Positions 15,247 through 23,863 are shown, counted from the first letter of the stretch. The stretch is DNA of 64,000 bases from G963704535 sp963704535 (GCA_963704535.1 OY969916.1:4650001-4714000), one strand, 5' to 3'. Numbers and translations are program-made. Notes: generated from the letters alone by a model not told the origin.

Positions 15247-17042
15247 AACACCCCCCGGCAGCGACGGCCGGTTGGGGGGAGCTGGCCTCGGTCGCGCCAC
15301 AGCCGCAGCCATCCAGTCCAGCCGCCTTGGCATCGGCGTCCTTGACGCAACAGGCGTCGGCGCCCGCAGGCGCCGGGCCGCCGCAACAGCCCGTCGCAGC
15401 GGCGCCGGAAGCACCGCTCTCGGCAACCACGAGCTGGATGTCGTGGGCCGACGCAAAGTCGCCCGCCGTCACGGCAATAACCGGCTGTACCTGCCTAGCG
15501 CCGGCCAGAGCAGCTCCTACCGAGGGCGTGGCCTCGGTCACGCCACAGCCGCAGCCATCCAGTCCGGCGGCCTTCGCGTCGGCGTCCTTGACACAACAGG
15601 CGTCGGCGCCTACGGGCGCCGGGCCGCCGCAACAGCCCGCAGCAGCAGCACCGGAGACGGTCGTCTCGGCGAGCACGAGCTGGAGGTCGTGGGTCGCCGC
15701 AGAGTTGCCCGCGCTCTTGGCAACCACCGAGCGTGCAGCCGGCACGCCACAGACGCCGGTCTCGGGCAGCACCAGCCGCACGTCGCGGGCGGCCGCGTGG
15801 TCGCCGGCGATCTCGGCAACCACCGAGCGCACCTGCTCATATCCGGTGGCCATCAGAAAGGTCGGCGCCCGGCCGTAGCTCTTGGACCCGACCAGGTAGA
15901 AGCCCGGCTCGGGGTGGGCCAACTCGGCTGACCCGTGCGGCGGCACCGTCCCACACGAATGGACGTTCGGATCGATCAGCGGCGCCAGCGCCGGTGGCGC
16001 TTCCAGGATCGGATCGAGCGAGACCCGCAGCTCCCGCAGCATGTCGATCTGGGGTCGGAAGCCGGTGGCAACCACGACCTGGTCGACGTCGAGCGCGAAG
16101 GGCCGGCCATCCAGTTGCGCGCTGATGCGCAGCCCGTCGCCGGACTGCTCGATGCGCTCGGCGGCGAACGGTGCCAGCAATTGGAGCCGGCCCTCGTCGA
16201 TCGCCCGCTTGGCGGCCAGGCCAAGCGCGCCACGCGCCGGAAGCTTGTCGTTCAGGCCGCCGCCGAGGAGCTTCTCAAACCCACTCTTGCGCAGCGCCCA
16301 GATCACCTGTGTCTGGGGCGCACTCTCCTGGAGCCGCAGCAGATCGAGGACCGCGTTGGTTGCGGAGTGCCCGGCGCCGACGACCAGGACGCGGGCGCCA
16401 GCGTATCGCGCACGCAGTTCCCCAAGCACGTCCGGGATGCCGTAGGCAATTCGATCGGCAGCTTCCTGTTCGCCCGCGATGAGGCCACCGTCGATCCCCA
16501 GTGGATTGGGCGAGAACCAGGTGCCGGAAGCGTCGATCACTGCTTGTGCCCGCGCCGCCTGCGGTTGGCCGCTCGCGTCGCGCCAGCGGATGACGAACGG
16601 AGCCGCTTCCCGGCCCGCCGTCGTGACCTTGTCCAGCCCCTCGCGCCCGATCGCGAAGACCTCGGCCCCGAACACAATCTGAGGCGCAATCGCAGGATGC
16701 GCGGCCAGCGGCTCCAGGTAGTGCTCAGCGATCTCGCCGCCGGTCGGCAGCGCCTCCGAGTCGGGCGCGCTCCATCCCGTCTGTTCGAGCAGCGCTTGGG
16801 CGGCAGCATCGATGTTGTACTGCCAGGGTGAGAACACGCGCACGTGGCTCCAGGCGCGCAGCGCGTGTCCGGCGGCTGGGCCGCGCTCGAACAGCAGAGG
16901 AGTCAGACCACGCTGAACGAGATGGGCGGCGGCGGCCAGCCCCACTGGCCCCCGCCCCGATGATCGCGATGGGCAACTCACTCGCGGTTTTCCCATTTGT
17001 CGAAGGCTTTCCGACTTGGATATCAAATAGACCGTTCGTCAC
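15239..17042 (-). pseudogene. FAD/NAD(P)-dependent oxidoreductase with duplicated Cys-rich tail; one frameshift
   Basis: Flavoprotein oxidoreductase of about 600 residues of the type found in arsenic islands. GTG 17042 (AAGGAG upstream) starts a frame reaching LPIAIIGAG; the frame then shifts in a run of five C (16950-16954) and continues as PVGLAAAAHLVQRG, so a single extra G breaks it. Further on are VIDASGTW, the NAD(P) motif VLVVGAGHSATNAV and VVVATGFRPQ. After residue about 395 come three repeats; the last two each carry CCGGPAP, ADACCVKDADAKAAG and CGCG, and the protein ends CCG. The tail looks like a metallothionein-like thiol domain. The frameshift may be a homopolymer sequencing error. 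Translationally coupled to the MFS gene. Confidence 0.82.
15290..15680 (-). repeat. Tandem duplication in the flavoprotein tail
   Basis: Two units of about 240 bp (Cys-rich cores near 15297-15400 and 15537-15645) are almost identical at DNA level around the CCGGPAP...CCVKDADAKAAG coding stretch, indicating recent in-frame duplication of the Cys-rich unit. Confidence 0.7.
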
Positions 17043-17080
17043 GTCTTTGCTCCTTGTTCTGGGTTTGTCTGCAATGCGTC

Positions 17081-17128
17081 AATTGCGCATTCACAGGGAT
17101 AGACGCAAGATGCAAAAAAAGGACGCAG
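17081..17128 (-). promoter_or_regulatory. Candidate shared regulatory element upstream of the Cys-tailed flavoprotein
   Basis: Read toward the gene, TGCGTCCTTTTTTT (starting 17127) is followed exactly 20 bp later by TGCGTCTAT. The same pair and spacing lie upstream of arsM. Confidence 0.5.
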
Positions 17129-17180
17129 ACCTCCGCTACCGACAAGAGCCAGGCGACCAGCCACTTTTCTATGCGCCCTC

Positions 17181-17229
17181 TTGACAGGAGAGAGAAATCG
17201 ACTATCATATTTGTATATCCGAATATGAT
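17181..17229 (+). promoter_or_regulatory. Promoter and operator of the ArsR-type regulator
   Basis: TTGACA (17181-17186), a 16-bp spacer and TATCAT (17203-17208). The -10 overlaps an inverted repeat ATCATATT (17204-17211) / AATATGAT (17222-17229), a good autoregulatory operator position just before the gene at 17242. Confidence 0.75.
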
Positions 17230-17241
17230 AAGAATGTTTCT

Positions 17242-17628
17242 ATGACTACTGCTACACCTCCTAGCGTACAGCCGACTGAGGCGCCTCGATACGAAAACGT
17301 AGACCTCCTTGCACGTGTCTTCGCCGGCATCAGCGATCCGACACGGTTGCAGATTGTGTTGCTCTTGTTAGAGCACGAGCGCAATGTGAGCGAGCTTGTG
17401 TCGCTGGTTAGCACCTCGCAAGGACGCGTTTCGATCCATCTCCAGTGTCTGCGCTGGTGTGGGTTTGTTGAAAGCGAGCGGCGCGGCAAGTTTGTGTACT
17501 ACCGAGTGCGAGACCCTCGGGTACGGCAGTTAGTTAAGCTGGCCCAGGAGATGGTGGTGATGCACGGCGAGCAGCTTGCCTCTTGTGCGGTGCTGACGCA
17601 CGGACGTGACCGGAGTGACAGCGCCTAG
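17242..17628 (+). CDS. ArsR/SmtB-family metalloregulator (CmtR-like)
   Basis: A 128-residue winged-helix repressor. The core reads ARVFAGISDPTRLQIVLLLLEHERNVSELV, then the recognition helix GRVSIHLQCLRWCGFV and the wing RGKFVYYRV. The LQCLRWCGFV pattern with Cys in the recognition helix region resembles CmtR-type Cd/Pb sensors; the CVCDL arsenite motif is absent. It is the first gene of a run ending in merB, so it may sense mercury or organomercury; that is inference. Its operator overlaps its promoter. Divergent from the Cys-tailed flavoprotein. Confidence 0.82.
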   Translation: MTTATPPSVQPTEAPRYENVDLLARVFAGISDPTRLQIVLLLLEHERNVSELVSLVSTSQGRVSIHLQCLRWCGFVESERRGKFVYYRVRDPRVRQLVKLAQEMVVMHGEQLASCAVLTHGRDRSDSA

Positions 17629-17719
17629 CGAGGTTCACCTCCCAAGGTTCGTGTTGTCTTAGCCAGGTGCGTCACTATCTCTGCGTGCCCATCAGACAAC
17701 GCATGAAGGAGGCACAATC

Positions 17720-18289
17720 GTGCTGAAACGAATCCTTGGCATCTTGGGTATCGGTATCACACTTGCGCTTGTCGTGCTTGGAGCAACACGATTTCTCTCC
17801 CCTGTCCAGCCACTCTCTACCCCAGCAGCAGCGCTTGAGGATCTGGCCTCAATTGACGACCTCAAAGCGCGCTTCAATGCTGATGTGGGGGTTCCGCGTA
17901 TTATCTTGCTTGTCTCACCGACCTGAGTGACGTGCAAAGAAGGCGCCCGGTGGGTGCAACGCGACATTCTGGAGCAGTATCCTAATGCTGGGGTCAAGGT
18001 GTATGCGGTGTGGCTACCGGTGCTCGGCGGCGACAGTCGGCGTGGTTGGGACGCTGAGGTGATGACCGACCCGCGTGCCACACATCTCTATGATGCCCAG
18101 CGTCTCGTGGGGAGCTGGTTTGCCCAAAACGTTACGCTTCAGGATGGATTCGTCTGGGACGCGTACCTGTTGTACGGACCCGATGCAACCTGGAGCGATG
18201 TACCGACCGGGCTGATCTCGTCCGGTGGAACCATTATTGACAAAGGCCCTGAGCTGCGAGACAAGCTGGCGCCACTGCTCAAACCCTAA
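17720..18289 (+). CDS. Candidate selenoprotein: membrane-anchored thioredoxin-like protein with in-frame UGA (UxxC)
   Basis: GTG 17720, with AAGGAGG seven bases upstream, opens a frame with an N-terminal membrane anchor (GILGIGITLALVVLG), then RIILLVSPT, an in-frame TGA at 17924-17926, and VTCKEGARWVQ onward without interruption to TAA at 18289; 189 residues if read through. The TGA sits where a thioredoxin-like fold has the first Cys of CxxC directly after its beta strand, giving U-V-T-C. A 6-bp stem with a GGU loop starts 16 nt downstream, in bacterial SECIS position. Reading on after TGA keeps the same frame, unlike the frameshifts elsewhere. The alternative is a nonsense mutation of a Cys codon. 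The neighbours (CopZ-like, MerB) suggest thiol chemistry with mercury. Confidence 0.65.
17943..17957 (+). promoter_or_regulatory. Candidate bacterial SECIS hairpin
   Basis: GCGCCC (17943-17948) pairs with GGGUGC (17952-17957), including one G-U pair, around the loop GGU. The loop begins 22 nt after the UGA and starts with G, as in published bacterial SECIS descriptions. It is short, so support is moderate. Confidence 0.45.
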
Positions 18290-18376
18290 CCGCGTTTTCT
18301 TGGACGGCCTCACACCGGCCTCCAAACCAACGGCCTTGCCGGAGAGCTTTTGCCCGATCAGGGGTGGAGTGTATCT

Positions 18377-18895
18377 ATGACTGAGTCCTGCTGTTCCACC
18401 AGCGCACCTGCGACTGCCATTCCAGCAACTTCAGGATCATGCCCGGCATGTAAGCAGTCTGGCAAGCGGGTAACTCGCGTGACGCTCCAGAGTCTGTTGC
18501 TGGTTGACCTACGCGAACTCGGTGCGTCCGACTATCGCTTCTGTGCCACGGCGGACTGTCCGGTTGCCTACTTTGCGAGAGATAGCAGCCAAACATTTAC
18601 GGTTACGCAGGTACGAGTGCCAATCTGGCAGAAAGCGCGAGCGCCGGCAACGCTGGTGTGCTACTGCTTCAAATTCACCTCAGCGACGATCTGTGCTGAC
18701 GCACAAGGAACGGACGACTCGACCGTCATTGCACAGATTCAGACCGGGATCAAGGATGGTCTCTGTGCCTGTGAGATCACCAATCCACAGGGGTCGTGCT
18801 GCCTGGGTAATGTTCGCAGGGAAGTAGCGCGGATGACCTGCGATATGGGCAATAAGAGAGCGTCTGAGTGCGCGATAAGTGGAGAAAGCGTATGA
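18377..18895 (+). CDS. CopZ-like (2Fe-2S)-binding protein with N-terminal Zn-ribbon
   Basis: A 172-residue protein with many cysteines. The N-terminus TESCCSTS and CPACKQSGKRV followed by LQSLLLVDLRELG resembles the Zn/Fe-S N-terminal domain of CopZ-type metallochaperones; FCATADCPVAYF comes next. Residues about 100-155 carry VCYCFKFT and GLCACEITNPQGSCCLGNV, the 2Fe-2S ferredoxin-like CxC...CxxxNPxGxCC pattern. No HMA domain is seen. It overlaps merB by 4 bp (ATGA), so the two are translationally coupled and the protein probably handles mercury or supplies reducing equivalents; that role is inferred. ATG 18377 has GGAG eight bases upstream. Confidence 0.8.
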   Translation: MTESCCSTSAPATAIPATSGSCPACKQSGKRVTRVTLQSLLLVDLRELGASDYRFCATADCPVAYFARDSSQTFTVTQVRVPIWQKARAPATLVCYCFKFTSATICADAQGTDDSTVIAQIQTGIKDGLCACEITNPQGSCCLGNVRREVARMTCDMGNKRASECAISGESV

Positions 18896-19551
18896 CACTC
18901 TTCCAAGACAACGCAGGTATGTCTGAGATTACAAAACGGCTGCGCACGAGCCTGCAATGTGGCGAGCACGCCGTCCATCTCCAGCTTCTGCGGCTGCTGG
19001 CCGAAGGAAACCCAGTATCCATCGCCCAGCTCACCACCGCATTGCAAATCTCCCCGGACGCAATCGAGCAGGCCCTGCACCAATTCTCAAGTATCGAGTT
19101 TGACAGCGAGGGGAGTATCGTCGCCGCAGGATTGTCCCAGCGACCAACGCCCCACCGGTTTGTGGTCAACGGCCAGACGCTCTATACGTGGTGCGCGCTG
19201 GATGCGCTGGCCTATCCCGCGCTGCTCCAGCGGACAGCGCAGGTCGAGTCGGTCTGCCCGGTGAGTGGACAACGAGTGCAACTGACGGTAACGCCGACGG
19301 GTGTCACCAACCGTGAGCCGGCTGCAACGGTGATATCACTTGTCATCCCCGAGGCCGGCGCCTGTTGCCGTGATATACGGGGAACATTCTGCAACTACGG
19401 TTTGTTCTTTGCTTCTGCCGAAGCTGCCGAGGTCTGGCACGCACAGCATCCCGATGCAGCCATCCTCTCGATTGACGATGCGTATCACGCGGGAATGATC
19501 CTTGCCGCATGCCAATATCAGGAAACAGCAGCGGACGAAGGGAGCAGATAG
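18892..19551 (+). CDS. merB: Organomercurial lyase MerB
   Basis: Cleaves carbon-mercury bonds by protonolysis. The 219-residue protein has the N-terminal winged-helix-like segment and the three catalytic residues: Cys and Asp in TLYTWCALDALAYPALL and the second Cys in GTFCNYGLFF; these correspond to C96, D99 and C159 of the R831b enzyme. ATG 18892 has GGAG eight bases upstream and overlaps the previous stop. No merA mercuric reductase is in the window, so the Hg(II) released would need another route, perhaps the neighbouring Cys-rich proteins. Confidence 0.92.
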   Translation: MTLFQDNAGMSEITKRLRTSLQCGEHAVHLQLLRLLAEGNPVSIAQLTTALQISPDAIEQALHQFSSIEFDSEGSIVAAGLSQRPTPHRFVVNGQTLYTWCALDALAYPALLQRTAQVESVCPVSGQRVQLTVTPTGVTNREPAATVISLVIPEAGACCRDIRGTFCNYGLFFASAEAAEVWHAQHPDAAILSIDDAYHAGMILAACQYQETAADEGSR

Positions 19552-19697
19552 AAGACGGCGCTGATACCTCCTCGACGATACCGTCCGTGCTCTGGTTGCG
19601 AAACGCCGCCAGCATCGTGTGCATGCACCTAATCACCGCATTCTCATGACTATATTGACGTTCTTCAATAGATATGCTAGACTTGTACCAGTATATA

Positions 19698-19796
19698 AGA
19701 GACTGTCTGAAAAGGGGAGTTTGAGGGGCCGCCCCTCAAAAATCCCCTTTCCACCACAGATCGTGGGTGAGATGATGCCCTTTTCAAACAGTTTCT
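19698..19796. repeat. 99-bp MITE-like inverted-repeat element
   Basis: AGAGACTGTCTGAAAAGGG (19698-19716) is matched by its inverse (19778-19796, inverse AGAAACTGTTTGAAAAGGG) with two mismatches; a GC-rich inner hairpin (GAGGGGCCGCCCCTC) lies between. It is non-coding, directly upstream of the arsR gene, and differs in sequence from the 2481 repeats. Confidence 0.65.
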
Positions 19797-19804
19797 AAGG
19801 GGAT

Positions 19805-20170
19805 ATGAGTATGACGGTGGAACTAACTGAGCGTCGGCGCGGCACCCGCTGCTGCGCGGATGCGGACCAACAACAGTTGAGCGCCGACGAGGCGCAACAA
19901 ATCAGCGACGACTTGCAGCTCCTGGGCCACCCGGTGCGGCTCCAGATCCTGACCATTCTGGCGCGTAGCTCGGGCCAAGTCTGCGTGTGCGACCTGGAAG
20001 CGGCTGTGCCGGTCAAGCAGCCGACCGTCTCGCACCATCTACGCTTGCTGCGCGAGGCCGGGCTGATCGATTGCGAGCGCAACGGGCTGTGGGCCTACTA
20101 TTTTGTTCGGCGTGAGGCTCTGAATGTGCTGCGTACCCGGATTACTGGGCAGCTTGCCACGCTCGGCTGA
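19805..20170 (+). CDS. arsR: ArsR-family arsenite-responsive repressor
   Basis: A 121-residue ArsR. The recognition helix KQPTVSHHLRLLREAGLI is canonical, and CVCDLEAAV directly before it is the classical As(III)/Sb(III) ligand motif of ArsR; a CC pair at residues 16-17 may add a third ligand. The wing reads GLWAYYFV. It precedes the ArsO-like flavoprotein and SigZ on the same strand. A dyad TTGA-N5-TTCAA near 19655 is a candidate operator, but the MITE at 19698 now separates it from the gene. Confidence 0.9.
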   Translation: MSMTVELTERRRGTRCCADADQQQLSADEAQQISDDLQLLGHPVRLQILTILARSSGQVCVCDLEAAVPVKQPTVSHHLRLLREAGLIDCERNGLWAYYFVRREALNVLRTRITGQLATLG

Positions 20171-20226
20171 TCGCGCTTTTTTATTGTTTACTATATCGAA
20201 TTTGATCAATACAATGGAGGCCACGC

Positions 20227-21369
20227 TTGACAACACGTTATGATGTGCTGGTGCTCGGCGCTGGTCAAGCCGGGCTAGCTGCCGGCTACCAGCTTCAGCG
20301 CGCCAGGCTATCTTTTGCCATTCTGGAGGGTGCGCCTGAGGTGGGCGGTTCCTGGCCCCGCTATTACGACAGCCTCACGCTGTTCTCACCAGCCGGCCGC
20401 TCGTCACTGCCAGAGATGCCGTTTCCCGGCAATCGGCATCACTACCCGCAGCGTGATCAAGTGGTGGCCTACTTGCGAGCGTATGCCCACCACTTCCAGC
20501 TCCCGATCATCACCGATACGCAGGTAGTCCGGGTCGAGCGCACCGGGCAGGGCTTTCTTGTCCTCACCACCGACGGTCGTCGCTATCAGTCACGCGCAGT
20601 GATCGCCGCCACGGGTGCGTTTCATCGACCACATATCCCAAAGCTCCCTGGGCAAAGCGACTTCGGTGGCCAGGTGCTCCACGCGGCAGCCTACCGCAAT
20701 CCGGCGCCCTTCCAGGGACAGCGGGTGGTGGTCGTCGGCGCCGGCAACTCAGCGATACAGATCGGCGTCGAATTTGCCAAGGTCGCACGCGTGACCCTCG
20801 CCACGCGCGAACCGATCCGATTTCGCCGGCAAAAGCTCCTGGGCCAGGATGTGCATCATTGGGCCTGGCTGCTGGGCCTCGATCGGCTGCCGCTTGGCGC
20901 GTGGGTCGCTCGGGCGGCAGCGACCGGCGTGCTGGATGCGGGTGTCTATCAGGCGGCGATCGCGGCGGGACAGCCGGAACGGCGACCGATGTTCACCCAG
21001 TTCACCGCCACCGGCGTGGTCTGGCCCGACGGGAGCGAAGAGAAGGTCGATACCGTGATCTACGCCACCGGGTACCGGCCGAACCTGGACTACCTCACGG
21101 ACCTGGGGGCATTAGATGCCGGCGGCCGGCCGTTCCATCGTCGCGGTGTCAGTACGACCGTCCCTGGCCTGGCCTATGTGGGCCTGTCGAATCAATCGAC
21201 CTATGCCTCGGCCACGTTGCGCGGCGTCGGGCCGGATGCGGCCTATGTCGTGCGGCGTCTCCGCCAGCATCTTTATGCTTCCGCACAGGGCCATCGCACC
21301 TCGGTTGGCGTTGTTGGGCGAGTATTTGGCGCCTGGCGGTGTTGCCCAGGAAAGGAAGGGACGGCATGA
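20227..21369 (+). CDS. ArsO-like flavin-dependent monooxygenase
   Basis: A 380-residue flavoprotein related to the one at 4160. FAD motif VLVLGAGQAGLAAGYQL, the GGSWPRYYDSLTLFSPA segment, ATGAFHRPHIP, the NAD(P)H motif VVVVGAGNSAIQIG and IYATGYRPN are all present. TTG at 20227 is the best start, with GGAGG six bases upstream. The gene follows arsR by 56 bp and overlaps sigZ by 4 bp, so expression is probably arsenite-controlled. The substrate of ArsO proteins is not established; oxidation of an organoarsenical is a possibility. Confidence 0.85.
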   Translation: MTTRYDVLVLGAGQAGLAAGYQLQRARLSFAILEGAPEVGGSWPRYYDSLTLFSPAGRSSLPEMPFPGNRHHYPQRDQVVAYLRAYAHHFQLPIITDTQVVRVERTGQGFLVLTTDGRRYQSRAVIAATGAFHRPHIPKLPGQSDFGGQVLHAAAYRNPAPFQGQRVVVVGAGNSAIQIGVEFAKVARVTLATREPIRFRRQKLLGQDVHHWAWLLGLDRLPLGAWVARAAATGVLDAGVYQAAIAAGQPERRPMFTQFTATGVVWPDGSEEKVDTVIYATGYRPNLDYLTDLGALDAGGRPFHRRGVSTTVPGLAYVGLSNQSTYASATLRGVGPDAAYVVRRLRQHLYASAQGHRTSVGVVGRVFGAWRCCPGKEGTA

Positions 21370-21941
21370 CGGTCGCCAGCGAGCAGCTTTGGGAGACATT
21401 CAGCGTCCCACTTCAGCAGTTTATCCGGCGGCGCGTGCCCGACCCACACACGACTGAGGACATCTTGCAGGACGTCTTCCTCAAGATCCACACCCACATC
21501 GACACGCTGCACAGCCGCGACCGCCTGGCGAGCTGGATCTACCAGATCACTCGCAACGCGATTGCCGACTACTACCGCGCCCAGCGGCCCACGACCGAGC
21601 TGCCCGAGACGCTGGTCGCCCCCACGAGCCTGGTTGGGGATGATGTCGTCGAGGAATTGCTGCCGTGCGTGGCCGCGATGGTGAATGATCTGCCCGACTC
21701 ATACCGTGAGGCGCTGCGGCTGACCGAATACCAGGGGCTCAGCCAAAAGGAGCTAAGCGAATGGCTGGGCATCTCGTTCTCGGGGGCCAAGTCGCGGGTG
21801 CAGCGAGCGCGGGCGAAGATCAAAGAGCAGCTCCTGGCCTGCTGCCATTTCCAGTTCGATCATGCCGGCCGGATCGTCGACTACCAGTCGCGCTGTGCCT
21901 GCTGCGCCGGTAGTGGCTGTGCGAGCGCCTGCGACACATAG
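21366..21941 (+). CDS. sigZ: ECF sigma factor SigZ family with Cys-rich tail
   Basis: A 191-residue ECF sigma factor. Region 2 reads EDILQDVFLKIHTHIDTL and ASWIYQITRNAIADYYR; region 4 reads LPDSYREALRLTEYQGLSQKELSEWLGISFSGAKSRVQRARAKI. The C-terminus has CCHFQFDHAGRIVDYQ and CACCAGSGCASAC, the Cys-containing tail characteristic of SigZ. ATG overlaps the stop of the flavoprotein gene. No anti-sigma gene is adjacent; the Cys tail may itself sense metal or redox state. It is a candidate for recognising the shared TGCGTC promoter elements, which is untested inference. Confidence 0.87.
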   Translation: MTVASEQLWETFSVPLQQFIRRRVPDPHTTEDILQDVFLKIHTHIDTLHSRDRLASWIYQITRNAIADYYRAQRPTTELPETLVAPTSLVGDDVVEELLPCVAAMVNDLPDSYREALRLTEYQGLSQKELSEWLGISFSGAKSRVQRARAKIKEQLLACCHFQFDHAGRIVDYQSRCACCAGSGCASACDT

Positions 21942-21946
21942 GAGCG

Positions 21947-22552
21947 TCACAGCCAGCCCTTCTGCTCGGCCAGCCGCGCGGCTTCGATGCGATTGTGGAC
22001 ACCCAGCTTCTGGATGGCCGTCGACAGGTGGTTACGGACGGTGCCTTCGGAGAGCGCCAGCTCGGCGGCGATCGCGGCGATGCTGGCGCCGTCTAACGCG
22101 GCGGTTAGTACGTCCCGTTCGCGGCCACTCAGCGGGTTGGCACCATCGCCGAGCGCGCTGAGCGCCAGTTCGGGATCGACGACGCGCTCTCCCGCCATCA
22201 CGCGGCGAATCGCGGCCGCCAGGGCAGAGGCCGGCGCATCCTTGAGCAAAAACCCGACCGCGCCACTTTCCATGGCTCGCTGGAGGTAGCCGCTGCGGCC
22301 AAAGGTGGTCACAATCACGACCCGGCAGGAGGGCAAGCGCTCGCGCAGCGCCAGGGCGCAGCGCAGGCCATTCTCACCGGGCATTTCAATGTCCAGGAGC
22401 GCTACGTCGGGCCGCGCCGCCAGGGCGGTCGCGACAACCTGATCGCCGCGTGCCACCTCCGCGACAACGTCAATATCATCCTCCAGGCGCAGCAGCGCCG
22501 CCAACGCCCCGCGCACCATGGCCTGATCTTCCGCCAGCAGTACCCGGATCAT
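21947..22552 (-). CDS. DesR/NarL-type response regulator
   Basis: A 201-residue regulator. The receiver starts RVLLAEDQAMVRGALAALL, with the phosphorylated Asp in VALLDIEMPGENG and Lys in FLLKDAP. The LuxR-type HTH ends the protein (LSGRERDVLTAALDG...LSEGTVRNHLSTAIQKLG). Its ATG at 22552 overlaps the kinase stop codon (ATGA), so the pair is coupled. The stop lies 6 bp from the convergent sigZ stop. Confidence 0.92.
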   Translation of the reverse strand: MIRVLLAEDQAMVRGALAALLRLEDDIDVVAEVARGDQVVATALAARPDVALLDIEMPGENGLRCALALRERLPSCRVVIVTTFGRSGYLQRAMESGAVGFLLKDAPASALAAAIRRVMAGERVVDPELALSALGDGANPLSGRERDVLTAALDGASIAAIAAELALSEGTVRNHLSTAIQKLGVHNRIEAARLAEQKGWL

Positions 22553-23847
22553 ACGCGCGGCTCCTGTCCGATCATTCCGCTCTGTCCAAGCGGCAGTTCC
22601 ACCCATAGGCGAAAACCGGCCTGACCATCGATCGGCACTGGTCCCGTCGCAAGCTGCCCGCCCTGCGCCATAACGCGTTCGTTTAGCCCGACCAGGCCAC
22701 GGCCGGCGGGCATCGGCGCACCGCTCGGCTCGCGCGCGGCATCGTTGGTCATCTCGACGCTTACGCTCTCGTGAGTGGCCGTAATTCGGATGCGACACCA
22801 GCGGGCGCGACTATGGCGGATGACGTTGGTGACGCCCTCGCGCACGGTCCAGGCCAGCACCGCGTCCACATTGGATGGGAGCGTTCCGGCCGTCTGCTCG
22901 ATCATATGGTCGATCCCCGCCGCTTCCAGGAGCTGCCGCGCGCCATCCAACTCCTGATGCAGGGCCGGTTGTCCGTAGCCGGCGACGGCCGCGCGCACCT
23001 CGCGTAAGGTTTGGCGGGCAGCCTGCTCGACCTCGCGCATTTCCTGGGCGGCCCGCGCCGGGTCCTGGGTGACGAGCCGCCCAGCAAGCTCGCTTTTCAA
23101 GGTGATCATGGAGAGGGTATGGCCGAGCAGATCGTGGAGGTCGCGGGCCAGGCGTAGCCGCTCCTCGATCACCGCCATGCGGGCCAGCTCGCCGCGGGCG
23201 GCATGTACTTCGCGCAGTGCGCTGGCCAGCCGCGCCAGGCCGACCATATCGAGACCCAGCCCACGCACCAGCAACACCAGTGGAACGACATGCAGCCAGT
23301 CGGCCGCCCCAATACCGCCGGCGAGCGTGACACTGCTGCCGAGCGTGAGCAGCGTCAAGACCATCACGGCCACGAACGCGCTACGGGCCGGGAGCAGCAC
23401 TCCGGCGATGGCGCTGACGCCGACGAGCAGCCAGAGGAAGGCGTTGCCATATATCAGACTGAGTACCAGCACGAGCGCCACGAAACTGACGAGCAGCAGG
23501 AGCGATGCCTGGAGTGATAATCGGTCACGCACGCCCATACGGAGTGGGTGATTCGACATGATCCACGTGTATCCGATCACAAAGATCGCCAGCCCAGCCA
23601 CAGCCAGAAGCAGCGCGAGTGGTGTCGGGCGCAGTTGGATGAGCGCCAGGATCGGAAACAGCAGGCACACCAGCCACGCCTGGGCGTATAGCCGCCACAG
23701 GTGCAGCGAAATACCGCTGGCGACGACGAGCGGCTGGGTATCGTGCAGCCTGGCCTGGTGGTTTTCCCACCAGGCATAGCCGCGTATAAACTGTGCGCAG
23801 ACAGCTTTCATGGGGGCAGCGCTGCTTTCCTGAGAGCGCGAGATCAT
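22549..23847 (-). CDS. DesK-like sensor histidine kinase
   Basis: About 432 residues. Five or six membrane helices occupy residues 30-190 (WLVCLLFPILALIQL, ALLLAVAGLAIFVIGYTWI and others). The HisKA_3 dimerisation box EERLRLARDLHDLLGHTLSMI carries the phosphorylated His, and the HATPase end has GRGLVGLNERVMAQGG. No periplasmic sensor domain is visible, so it probably senses through its membrane part. Start ATG 23847 is the first sensible one before the hydrophobic region; the frame continues upstream only over the preceding gene. Co-directional and adjacent to the DUF2269-like gene. Confidence 0.85.
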   Translation of the reverse strand: MISRSQESSAAPMKAVCAQFIRGYAWWENHQARLHDTQPLVVASGISLHLWRLYAQAWLVCLLFPILALIQLRPTPLALLLAVAGLAIFVIGYTWIMSNHPLRMGVRDRLSLQASLLLLVSFVALVLVLSLIYGNAFLWLLVGVSAIAGVLLPARSAFVAVMVLTLLTLGSSVTLAGGIGAADWLHVVPLVLLVRGLGLDMVGLARLASALREVHAARGELARMAVIEERLRLARDLHDLLGHTLSMITLKSELAGRLVTQDPARAAQEMREVEQAARQTLREVRAAVAGYGQPALHQELDGARQLLEAAGIDHMIEQTAGTLPSNVDAVLAWTVREGVTNVIRHSRARWCRIRITATHESVSVEMTNDAAREPSGAPMPAGRGLVGLNERVMAQGGQLATGPVPIDGQAGFRLWVELPLGQSGMIGQEPRV

Positions 23848-23863
23848 TCGACGCGCACCTATT

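Noticed and set aside
17927..18289. Separate short gene starting at GTG 17927 directly after the TGA
   Set aside because: No ribosome binding site, and the first half ends in the middle of a thioredoxin-like core; read-through explains both parts better.
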